In this document: positions 9,699-16,175 of the stretch, one piece after another | How positions within the stretch are numbered: the stretch's first letter is position 1 | Layout: every line of letters starts with the position of its first letter | Made by a program: the position numbers and the translations under genes | Notes under the pieces: generated by a model | What the model was told of the DNA's origin: nothing | What the model saw: only the letters and a program-made list of their open reading frames with translations | Database searches by the model: none | Assembly: GCA_024640845.1 (NCBI GenBank) | Contig: JAHEEE010000025.1 | Span: 1 to 48,436, forward strand | Direction of reading: 5' to 3' | DNA length: 48,436 nucleotides | Source of the DNA: Myxococcales bacterium | GTDB taxonomy: Bacteria > Myxococcota_A > Polyangia > Polyangiales > Houyiibacteriaceae

Positions 9699-10850
9699 TT
9701 AGCGCGGCAAAGCGCGCGGACCGTGCGGTGTAACCGCAAACAGTGACGCGGAAATGGGGTGCGGTGCTCGCAGCACAGCGTCCTCGGCCCGTTTCGCGAG
9801 CTCGTGCACGGCCTCGCCATACCCGAGGAGCAACACATCGCGGTGTGGTGCGGTCGCGACCCATTGCGTATCGACGAGGCGCCTGAGCCGCGCCGAAAGG
9901 TCGGGCAAGAGCAAACGCACCCCATCCAAGCCGTCGCCTTGCCGTACGCGCAGCACTCCATCCGACAAGCGCTCGAGGCGGAGCTTCCGTGACTTCGACG
10001 AGAGGTTTTCGATCGCCTGCTGACGCACCGCGGTCCGCTCGAGAGCCCACCCATCGACTTCGGAGGGGCGCACGTACCGAGCGCGCTCGCCATAGCGAAG
10101 TTGGAGCGCGAGATGAACGTCGTCGCACACGTCTTCGCTGTAAAGCGACTGCTCGCGGGGCAAGGAGTCGAGAAATCGGCGCGACACGAGCCGCGGCAGC
10201 AGGCGAGGCGCGGCTTCGTGCCAAGGGGTCGCTTGCTGGGTGTCTGCTCCTGGGAGCATGCTGACGATGCGCCGTGCCGCTTCCTTCATCGCGTCTTCGT
10301 CTTCACCGCGGGCGACGCGCTCCAGGCGGCCGAGGTCCACGCTCGCGCCATTGTTGAGATCTACGGTGAGCTCGAAGTGCGACTCGATGTCTAGATCGGG
10401 CCGCTCTTGCTCGAGCGTGTTCGCAAAAGCCCGCACGACGCGGGACACAGGGCCCTGCTCGGCGGCCTCCCGTTCGGCCACCGAGAGGTACTCCGACAGA
10501 CGAGATCTGGGGTCCTCGGCGTCGAGCGAGTCCTGAATCGCTCCGAAGGGGTCGAACCAGCCGAATCGCCCAAGCTGGACGCGATGGCATCCATCGCGCT
10601 CCCGCGCTTGCCCCCCGAGGTGATGGATCAACAAGAGTCCGAGGAGTGACCCGGCGCCCTCCACGAAGCGATCGTCTTCCGCGTCGTCGGTGTCACGATC
10701 GACGAAATCCTCGAGTTGGGCCGCGAGCCAGCGAATGCCTGAACCCCCCACGCCGGGCGCCGGCGGGGGTTCCGAATCCACGAAAACGCGGGCTGCCGGC
10801 ACGAGCCGCCCCCCCACGCTCTCCAACGCATCGAGCCAATCCGCCCCCAT
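9699..10850 (-). CDS. Hypothetical protein (weak DUF1444/YtpQ-like character)
   Basis: A 383-residue soluble protein without signal peptide or membrane segments. The C-terminal third, including WVATAPHRDVLLLGY and HPISASLFAVTPHG, weakly recalls the DUF1444 (YtpQ) family; I cannot confirm this by eye. The middle is rich in acidic residues. The start is taken at the ATG ending at 10850, preceded by GGGAAG. The frame extends to a TTG at 10937, but that would overlap the divergent GTPase-like gene. It ends 41 bp before the radical SAM start, and the two may be co-transcribed. Confidence 0.6.
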   Translation of the reverse strand: MGADWLDALESVGGRLVPAARVFVDSEPPPAPGVGGSGIRWLAAQLEDFVDRDTDDAEDDRFVEGAGSLLGLLLIHHLGGQARERDGCHRVQLGRFGWFDPFGAIQDSLDAEDPRSRLSEYLSVAEREAAEQGPVSRVVRAFANTLEQERPDLDIESHFELTVDLNNGASVDLGRLERVARGEDEDAMKEAARRIVSMLPGADTQQATPWHEAAPRLLPRLVSRRFLDSLPREQSLYSEDVCDDVHLALQLRYGERARYVRPSEVDGWALERTAVRQQAIENLSSKSRKLRLERLSDGVLRVRQGDGLDGVRLLLPDLSARLRRLVDTQWVATAPHRDVLLLGYGEAVHELAKRAEDAVLRAPHPISASLFAVTPHGPRALPR

Positions 10851-10908
10851 TTGCTTCCCGACGCTGACATTAACATGACTCGGGTTGCGCGCACAGACTG
10901 CACGTCGA

Positions 10909-11955
10909 ATGAATTGTTCGATGTGCGGTCGCCCCAAAGAGGTAGCGCTCGATCAACTCGTCCGCGTGCTCGACCAGGTTCCGTTGGTCTCGAGCATCAA
11001 GAACGATCTTGGAGGCCTTCGTTCGTTGCTGCTCAACCGGCGCGAGCCGCGTATCGCCGCGCTCGGGCCCCGAGGAAGCGGCCGCTCGTCGCTTCTGCGC
11101 GCGCTGATCGAACGGCGTCCGATTCGTGAGCCGCTGCATTCGGACCACGGCGAGTGGGTGCATTTCGAGCACGAGGGAGCCAAAGTCCATTGGCTCGAGA
11201 TCGACGTTTTCGATGATTCTGCCCGTTCGCAATGGAAGGGGGAGCTCGAAAAAGAGGTCCCCGATCTCGTCTTCCTCACGTTCGAGCCCAACAACCTCGA
11301 CGACCTGAAGCGCATCGTCGATCGCGCCAAGAGCCTGCTCCCCGATCTGCCCGAAGGCGTATCTGCGCTACGCGTCTTACCGCTCTTGACCCATGCGGAT
11401 CTAATCGGCCATGGCGTCGCGGATATCGAGTCCGCGCGCGCAGGGCTCGAAGCCAAGCTCCGCGATGCGGGCCTTCATGCGGACCCGCCGCGCGCGGTGT
11501 CCGCAATCAGCGGCCACGGGCTCGATGGGCTCTCCGAGGCGATCGTTCTCGCGTTGCCGGAGGTCGCACGTTTGGAGGCCGCGCGCGCTCTCACCCGCGC
11601 GACCGAGGCGCGGCTTCGCATCGGCAACGAGATCGTCCAGGCATGCACCGCCGTATCCGTCACCGTCGGGCTCACACCTATTCCTTTTTCGGACATGGTC
11701 GTGCTCGGTCCGCTTCAGGCGATGATGGTGAGCGCACTTGCCTATTTGAGCGGCCGGGGGTGGGACAAGAAGACCGTTGCGGAGTGGGTCGGGAGTCTCG
11801 GCGTCGTCGGCGGGCTCGGGATGGGTCTTCGTTTTTCAGCGCAAACAATCGCCAAGCTGGTGCCCGGTGCTGGCAATGTGGTCTCCGCGGGGGTCGCGGG
11901 AGCTGGCACCACCGCGATGGGGCAAAGTGCGATCAAATACTTTCTGAGAGGCTGA
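10909..11955 (+). CDS. GTPase-like P-loop protein with C-terminal DUF697 domain
   Basis: About 348 residues. A Ras-like G-domain is followed by a DUF697 module (from EIVQACTAVSVTVGL) containing hydrophobic glycine-rich helices such as VGSLGVVGGLGMGL, likely membrane-associated. The P-loop reads GPRGSGRSS, so the invariant Lys is Arg. The G3 position reads IDVFDDS and the G4 position THAD rather than NKxD, so nucleotide hydrolysis or specificity is doubtful. Possible starts are TTG 10885, ATG 10909 and ATG 10921; 10909 keeps a CSMC pair. No clear Shine-Dalgarno decides between them. The 3' end overlaps lipB tail-to-tail by 23 bp. Confidence 0.75.
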   Translation: MNCSMCGRPKEVALDQLVRVLDQVPLVSSIKNDLGGLRSLLLNRREPRIAALGPRGSGRSSLLRALIERRPIREPLHSDHGEWVHFEHEGAKVHWLEIDVFDDSARSQWKGELEKEVPDLVFLTFEPNNLDDLKRIVDRAKSLLPDLPEGVSALRVLPLLTHADLIGHGVADIESARAGLEAKLRDAGLHADPPRAVSAISGHGLDGLSEAIVLALPEVARLEAARALTRATEARLRIGNEIVQACTAVSVTVGLTPIPFSDMVVLGPLQAMMVSALAYLSGRGWDKKTVAEWVGSLGVVGGLGMGLRFSAQTIAKLVPGAGNVVSAGVAGAGTTAMGQSAIKYFLRG

Positions 11956-12613
11956 TGCCGGCCGGGAGGGACTCCTGCCATTCGGGATCCGCGTCGTAGA
12001 GTGCGGCGAAATGGGTCGCGAGGGGTTCCATGACATCCTCGACTCGGACCGGGCGACCGAGCTCGGCTGAAAGCGATGTGACGGCCTTGTCTTGGATTCC
12101 GCAGGGCACGATCAGGTCGAAGTGACTCAGATCGGTGCTGACGTTGAGGGCCAGGCCGTGCATCGTGACCCAGCGGCTGATTCGCACGCCGACGGCGCCG
12201 ATTTTGCGATCCTCGATCCACGCGCCGTTCAGACCCGCGATCCGCGCGCCGTGGAGGCCGAAGTCGGCGCACGTTCGAAGCATCGTCTCTTCGAGCGACC
12301 ACACGTACTTGCGAACGTCCTTTCGGTCCGGCTTGAGATCGATGATGGGGTACACGACCAGTTGGCCCGGACCATGATAGGTGACGTCTCCGCCACGCCC
12401 GACTTCATGGACCGCGAACCCGCGCGCCTCGAGCACCTCGGCTGGGGCCAACACATGTTGCTCCTTGGCCGACCGTCCTAGGGTAAACACAGGACGGTGT
12501 TCCAATAGCAACACTGTGTCGTCGATGATGCCCTCGATACGCCGAGCTTGAAGCTCTTTTTGAACGCGATGGGCTTCAGCGTAGTCGACGGTTCCGAGCC
12601 GGTAGAACAGCAC
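11933..12613 (-). CDS. lipB: Octanoyl-[ACP]:protein N-octanoyltransferase LipB
   Basis: Transfers octanoyl groups from acyl carrier protein to lipoyl domains, the first step of lipoate synthesis. The 226-residue protein has the signature VGRGGDVTYHGPGQLVVYP (residues 71-89), the catalytic Lys137 in RKIGAVGVR and the catalytic Cys171 in VPCGIQDKAVTSL. Length is normal. It lies 9 bp downstream of lpd on the same strand, a sensible pairing because Lpd reoxidises the lipoyl groups that LipB helps install. The lipoyl synthase gene lipA is not in the window. Confidence 0.96.
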   Translation of the reverse strand: MLFYRLGTVDYAEAHRVQKELQARRIEGIIDDTVLLLEHRPVFTLGRSAKEQHVLAPAEVLEARGFAVHEVGRGGDVTYHGPGQLVVYPIIDLKPDRKDVRKYVWSLEETMLRTCADFGLHGARIAGLNGAWIEDRKIGAVGVRISRWVTMHGLALNVSTDLSHFDLIVPCGIQDKAVTSLSAELGRPVRVEDVMEPLATHFAALYDADPEWQESLPAGISLSESI

Positions 12614-12622
12614 GGCAGCGGC

Positions 12623-14032
12623 TCAGCTGCGATTCATGATGTGCACAGCCTCACCCAGGGCATGCTTGAACGCTTCCATGACGCCTTCGCCGAGGGTGGG
12701 GTGCGGATGCACGGTAAGCGCAACATCTTCGGCAAACGCGCACATCTCGAGCGCGAGGGCCGACTCGCTGATGAGGTCGCTCGCCTCGGGACCGACGATG
12801 GCCACGCCCAGCAGCTGGTTGTCGGCCTCGTCAATGATCACTTTGATGAAGCCATCGGTCTCGCTGACCGCCATCGCGCGGCCCGAGGCGGCGAACGGAA
12901 ACTTCCCGATCTTGACCTTCTTGCCCTGCGCCTTCGCCTCGCTCTCGGTGAGGCCCACGGTAGCGATTTCCGGGTCCGTGAAGATCGCCGCTGGCATCCC
13001 GCGATAGTCGCGCGCCGCTTTGTGCCCCGCGATCACCTCGGCGGCGATCTCACCTTCCTTCGACGCTTTGTGCGCGAGGTAGGGCATCCCGGCGACATCG
13101 CCGATTGCAAAGATGGTCGGCACGCTGGTGCGCATTTGGTCGTCGACGGCGATGTGGCCGCGATCATCGAGCTTCACACCGGCGCCCTCCAACCCGATGC
13201 CGCCCGAGTTGGGCTTGAAGCCGACGGCGACGAGCACCTTTTCGGCCTCGACGACTTGCTCCTTGCCCTCGGTTTCGATCGTGACCTTGGCATTCCCACC
13301 ACTCCTGTCGAGCTTAGCGGCCTTGCTCTTGAGATGAATGTCGGCGCCAGCGGCCTTGAGATGCTTCTGCACCACGCGAACCAGATCGGGGTCGGTTCCC
13401 GGCAGGAGTTGGTCCATCAGCTCGACGACGGTGATCTTGGTGCCGAGCTTCTGGTAAACCATGCCGAGCTCGAGTCCGATGACCCCGCCGCCGATCAGCA
13501 CCATGCTCTTCGGTGCGCTTTGCAGGCTCACCGCTTCGCGGGCCGTGATGACGACTTCTCCATCGGGCTCGAAGCCCGGAATCGTAATCATCTGCGTACC
13601 GGTGGCCACGATGATGCCCTTGCTCGCAGTGTAGGTCTCGGTTTTGCCGTCCGCGGTGGTGACCTCCACCGAGCTTGCGCCGGTGATCGTGGCCGTGCCC
13701 AGCACGATGTCGCCGCCATTGCCTTTGACGAGGCTCGTGACGCCGCTCGTGAGCTTCTTGACGATGCCTTCTTTCCACTCCTGCATCTTGGCGACATCGA
13801 TCTCGAGGTCTTTGACCGTGATACCCATGTGTCCGGCGTTTCGGACTTTGTTCGCCAAGTTGGCCGCAGCGATCAGCGCCTTCGAGGGAATACAACCCCA
13901 GTTGAGGCACACCCCGCCCATCGCTTCCTTCTCCACACAGAGGGTCTTCACCCCAAGCTGCCCCAGCCGAATCGCGGCGACATACCCGCCGGGGCCCCCG
14001 CCGATCACAATTGCTTCGTACTCATTGGCCAT
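12623..14032 (-). CDS. lpd: Dihydrolipoyl dehydrogenase (E3)
   Basis: FAD flavoenzyme that reoxidises dihydrolipoyl groups of 2-oxoacid dehydrogenase or glycine cleavage complexes with NAD+. The 469-residue protein begins MANEYEAIVIGGGPGG, has the redox disulfide pair Cys42 and Cys47 in GGVCLNWGCIPSK, a second Rossmann motif GGGVIGLELG, an FAD motif AIGDVAGMP, and the C-terminal HPHPTLGE with the active-site His-Glu dyad. The frame is open for 27 more codons upstream, but that part runs through the repeat at 14095-14139 and is not conserved in character, so the start is placed at 14032. It forms an operon with lipB. Confidence 0.97.
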   Translation of the reverse strand: MANEYEAIVIGGGPGGYVAAIRLGQLGVKTLCVEKEAMGGVCLNWGCIPSKALIAAANLANKVRNAGHMGITVKDLEIDVAKMQEWKEGIVKKLTSGVTSLVKGNGGDIVLGTATITGASSVEVTTADGKTETYTASKGIIVATGTQMITIPGFEPDGEVVITAREAVSLQSAPKSMVLIGGGVIGLELGMVYQKLGTKITVVELMDQLLPGTDPDLVRVVQKHLKAAGADIHLKSKAAKLDRSGGNAKVTIETEGKEQVVEAEKVLVAVGFKPNSGGIGLEGAGVKLDDRGHIAVDDQMRTSVPTIFAIGDVAGMPYLAHKASKEGEIAAEVIAGHKAARDYRGMPAAIFTDPEIATVGLTESEAKAQGKKVKIGKFPFAASGRAMAVSETDGFIKVIIDEADNQLLGVAIVGPEASDLISESALALEMCAFAEDVALTVHPHPTLGEGVMEAFKHALGEAVHIMNRS

Positions 14033-14094
14033 CGCGGGGGAGTGTGGAGCAGCGTCAGGGTGAGCGCCAGTGCCGGTGTGGGCAAACGGCGTTT

Positions 14095-14139
14095 GGCGGC
14101 GCATGCGCGCCACGCTTCGCCCTTCGGGCTCGCGTGACC
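14095..14139 (+). repeat. REP-like palindromic element, copy C (short form)
   Basis: A 45-bp sequence in the divergent lpd/gloA region. It contains GGCGC-ATGC-GCGCC, then CTTCGCCCT-CGGGCTCGCG. It matches the right-hand two thirds of the elements at 14705-14771 and 18035-18098, with a few substitutions. See the finding on this repeat family. Confidence 0.65.
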
Positions 14140-14156
14140 ACTGTCAGTGACAGTGG
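14138..14156. promoter_or_regulatory. Perfect 19-bp palindrome, probable operator
   Basis: CCACTGTCA, a single central G, then TGACAGTGG: nine-base arms with no mismatch. It sits between lpd and gloA, about 22 bp before the putative gloA -10 hexamer, where the -35 would be. This position fits a dimeric regulator controlling gloA or both genes. The regulator is unknown. Confidence 0.5.
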
Positions 14157-14168
14157 CCCGGTTGGCGC

Positions 14169-14174
14169 TATCCT
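14169..14174 (+). promoter_or_regulatory. Putative -10 hexamer of gloA (leaderless)
   Basis: TATCCT ends exactly 6 bases before the gloA ATG, and no Shine-Dalgarno sequence lies in between. If it is used as a -10 box, transcription would begin at or near the A of the start codon. Confidence 0.35.
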
Positions 14175-14180
14175 CTTCTC

Positions 14181-14621
14181 ATGCGCTACCTGCATACGAT
14201 GATTCGTGTGAGCGACTTGGATGCGTCGCTCGATTTTTACTGCAACAAGCTCGGGCTGATCGAGCATCGTCGGCGGGATAGCCAAACGGGGCGCTTCACG
14301 CTCGTGTTCCTTTGCGCCCCGGAAGATCGCGGCCGCGCCGAAAGCTCCGCTGCGCCACTGCTGGAGCTGACCTACAACTGGGACCCCGAAGAGTACACAG
14401 GGGGTCGCAACTTTGGCCATCTCGCCTTCGAGACCCGCAACATCTACGATCTTTGCCGCGACCTCATGGACGCCGGCATCCCGATCAACCGCCCACCGCG
14501 AGACGGGCATATGGCGTTCATTCGTTCTCCCGACGGGATCTCGATCGAGTTGCTTCAAAAGGGCGACCCACTGGAACCCAAGGAGCCCTGGGCCTCGATG
14601 AAGAACACGGGCAGCTGGTAG
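14181..14621 (+). CDS. gloA: Lactoylglutathione lyase (glyoxalase I)
   Basis: Isomerises the hemithioacetal of methylglyoxal and glutathione to S-lactoylglutathione, a detoxification step. The 146-residue vicinal-oxygen-chelate protein has all four expected metal ligands: His5 (LHTMIRV), Glu62 (LELTYNW), His80 (FGHLAFE) and Glu123 (SIELLQ). Its spacing resembles the bacterial nickel-type enzymes. It stands alone, with a palindrome and a probable leaderless promoter upstream and the 479-bp gap downstream. Glyoxalase II is not visible nearby. Confidence 0.93.
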   Translation: MRYLHTMIRVSDLDASLDFYCNKLGLIEHRRRDSQTGRFTLVFLCAPEDRGRAESSAAPLLELTYNWDPEEYTGGRNFGHLAFETRNIYDLCRDLMDAGIPINRPPRDGHMAFIRSPDGISIELLQKGDPLEPKEPWASMKNTGSW

Positions 14622-14704
14622 TGGAGTTCTGACGAACGCGATTGGCGTCGGGAGGTTTAGTTACATCCGCCCCGCCCACCCCCACCGCGTAATCCTCCCT
14701 CCGC

Positions 14705-14771
14705 GGCACTCGCTTCGCTCTGCCTTGGCGGCGCATTCGCGCCGGGCTTCGCCCTGCGGGCTCGCGCTACC
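14705..14771 (+). repeat. REP-like palindromic element, copy A
   Basis: About 67 bp holding two palindromes: GGCGC-ATTC-GCGCC and GGGC-TTC-GCCC, followed by TGCGGGCTCGCGCTACC. A left-hand CACTCGCTTCGCTC segment is shared with copy B. It lies 3' of gloA in a convergent gap. Confidence 0.7.
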
Positions 14772-14921
14772 GCGCATGTCTTAGGGAACTGTTTTGCATA
14801 CACACACTGCCGCAGCCTTTCTGATGCACAGAGTCGTCCATAAGTGGCTCGGAAAAACGCGATGGGGGTTGGAGCGGGCGTGCGAAGTGACAATCGGCAG
14901 GAAAGCAACCACCCCCGATTG

Positions 14922-14946
14922 GCGCGCCGCCCGAGGGGCGGCGTGC
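14922..14946. repeat. Strong GC hairpin
   Basis: CGCCGCCC, loop GAG, then GGGCGGCG form a perfect 8-bp stem, extendable to 11 bp with one G-T wobble. There is no T-tract on either side, so it is not a classic intrinsic terminator. It might be part of an RNA or simply a GC-rich inverted repeat. Confidence 0.4.
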
Positions 14947-15100
14947 GTGGCCTGGCCTCGCCAGTTCTACGGGCCACCTTTGCAGGCCGCCCCGTCCCGT
15001 GAAACCCCTGTCGTGTTTTTCCGAGACCCGTGTGGACCTCGACGCCCGGGCGTCCCGCACTCGCCCGTACTGAGATGTTTCTTTCGCTGCTCCTCTACCG

Positions 15101-16093
15101 TCAGGTCTCGTCACGGACTTCTCTCGGCGTCTTCGCGTACCATCTTCGACAGCTTCGGCTCAGTGCCGACTGCTCGCTGTAGTCGAGGAGGGCGGCGACC
15201 TGGGCCATGGGGAGAGCCCGGTTTGCCAAATACCCACGGGCCAACTCCGCGCGCGCATGGTCCTTGATCTCCTCGAACGTCGTGCCTTCCTCGCGAAGCT
15301 GACGTTGCAGCGTGCGGGGGTGGAGAGCGAACGCGGAGGCGATGTCTCTGCACGATGACGCGCCAGTGCCTAGCGAACGTTGTACGACCAGCCGCACCCG
15401 CGTCGACAGAGGTGTGCCGGGAGCTTCATGGTGAAGTTGCAGGTAGTCCTCTGCGAGATCCCGAAGCTCGAGGCTCGCGTCGTGAATCGGAAGCGCAAGC
15501 GCGCTGAGCTCGAGCTCGATCGCGGACTCCGCGCAGCGGAACGCGACCGGCGCTTGGAAATAATTCTCATAGACGCGCAGCGGAGCGGCGCGCGCGTGGC
15601 TGAACCGAACGCCTACCAGCGTCTGGGGCTGCTCCGAAAGGAGCGCAATCGTGCGCGCTGCGAGGCCCACACTCAGCTCGGTCACTTGCACGCTGGTGCC
15701 GACTCGATCGAGGAGGATTCGAAACGTGAGCCTCACGCGGTCCTGATGCTGCTCCGTGCTGAACGAAATCGCGGGACTGTGCACGAACATGTACCTCGAT
15801 GCCGTCTGCATGGCTTCGCCGAGATTCCTGCAGTTGCGGACAGCGACACCGAGCGGTCCGAGAATGCCGATGTCTTGGCGCGTCGAGAGCCGGAGACCGA
15901 AGTCCGGACACCCGAGCTCGGCGGCGGTCTTCTCGAGCAGGCGAATGAGGGAGGCGTACGCGACGAAGGACTGCGGCTCGTCGATCGCTCCGGGATGAAC
16001 CCGAAATCGGCCGAGCAGGGCGAGCGGGTCCCCGCCGAGCTCGGTGACGAGCTCGGGATAGCCGCTCAGCGCTGAAGCCCTGACCATGGTCAT
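15101..16093 (-). CDS. AraC-family transcriptional regulator with PF12625-type sensor domain
   Basis: A 330-residue regulator. The N-terminal domain (about residues 15-210) matches the arabinose-binding-like domain PF12625 found in OruR/ArgR-type AraC proteins, with a typical ILGPLGVAVRNCRNLGEAM segment. The C-terminal AraC HTH pair (about 235-325) includes HPRTLQRQLREEGTTFEEI and ends with a LDYSEQSALSRSCRRWY helix. Such regulators usually activate a neighbouring catabolic gene. This one is divergent from the amidohydrolase at 16176, and tandem direct repeats lie between them, so that gene is the likely target. The ligand is unknown. Confidence 0.9.
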   Translation of the reverse strand: MTMVRASALSGYPELVTELGGDPLALLGRFRVHPGAIDEPQSFVAYASLIRLLEKTAAELGCPDFGLRLSTRQDIGILGPLGVAVRNCRNLGEAMQTASRYMFVHSPAISFSTEQHQDRVRLTFRILLDRVGTSVQVTELSVGLAARTIALLSEQPQTLVGVRFSHARAAPLRVYENYFQAPVAFRCAESAIELELSALALPIHDASLELRDLAEDYLQLHHEAPGTPLSTRVRLVVQRSLGTGASSCRDIASAFALHPRTLQRQLREEGTTFEEIKDHARAELARGYLANRALPMAQVAALLDYSEQSALSRSCRRWYAKTPREVRDET

Positions 16094-16123
16094 CGCGGTT
16101 CTGCGAGTCGCGAAAAGATAAAA

Positions 16124-16140
16124 AAATGTCGTGAAATGTC
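16124..16140. promoter_or_regulatory. Tandem direct repeats in the araC-type/amidohydrolase divergent region
   Basis: AAATGTC occurs twice, separated by GTG, giving a 10-bp period, about one helical turn. AraC proteins commonly bind direct repeats on one helix face. The surrounding sequence is unusually A-rich for this genome, which also fits a promoter. Confidence 0.45.
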
Positions 16141-16163
16141 AAGCTCTAGCAGCCTGAACCTGG

Positions 16164-16169
16164 CATCCT
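16164..16169 (+). promoter_or_regulatory. Putative -10 hexamer of amidohydrolase gene (leaderless)
   Basis: CATCCT ends 6 bases before the ATG at 16176, the same geometry as at gloA, and no Shine-Dalgarno is present. Confidence 0.3.
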
Positions 16170-16175
16170 TCGCTC

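Larger units (their letters stand above)
14622..15100. other. Intergenic region between gloA and AraC-type regulator
   Basis: The only gap over 300 bp. Two genes converge on it. It contains REP-like copy A (14705-14771) and a strong hairpin (14922-14946). A plus-strand open frame from 14794 has an Arg/Cys/Pro-rich translation with no recognisable domain and runs into the AraC gene antisense, so I do not call it a gene. No tRNA-like cloverleaf or T-loop was found. Confidence 0.6.

Noticed and set aside
9659-10093. N-terminal extension of the radical SAM frame
   Set aside because: These 145 codons are Ser/Cys/Arg-rich and lie over the neighbouring hypothetical gene; the conserved protein begins at MRDHPYAPF.
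12548-14137. 529-codon open frame on the plus strand
   Set aside because: It runs antisense to lpd, whose motifs are complete. The translation is rich in His, Asp and Arg with no domain, a usual GC-rich shadow frame.
14922-14946. Hairpin as an intrinsic terminator for gloA or the AraC gene
   Set aside because: The stem is strong but no T-tract follows on either strand, and it lies far (about 300 and 155 bp) from both gene ends.
14794-15267. 157-codon open frame in the gloA-AraC gap
   Set aside because: No domain, Arg/Cys/Pro-rich, no ribosome binding site, and it continues into AraC antisense.
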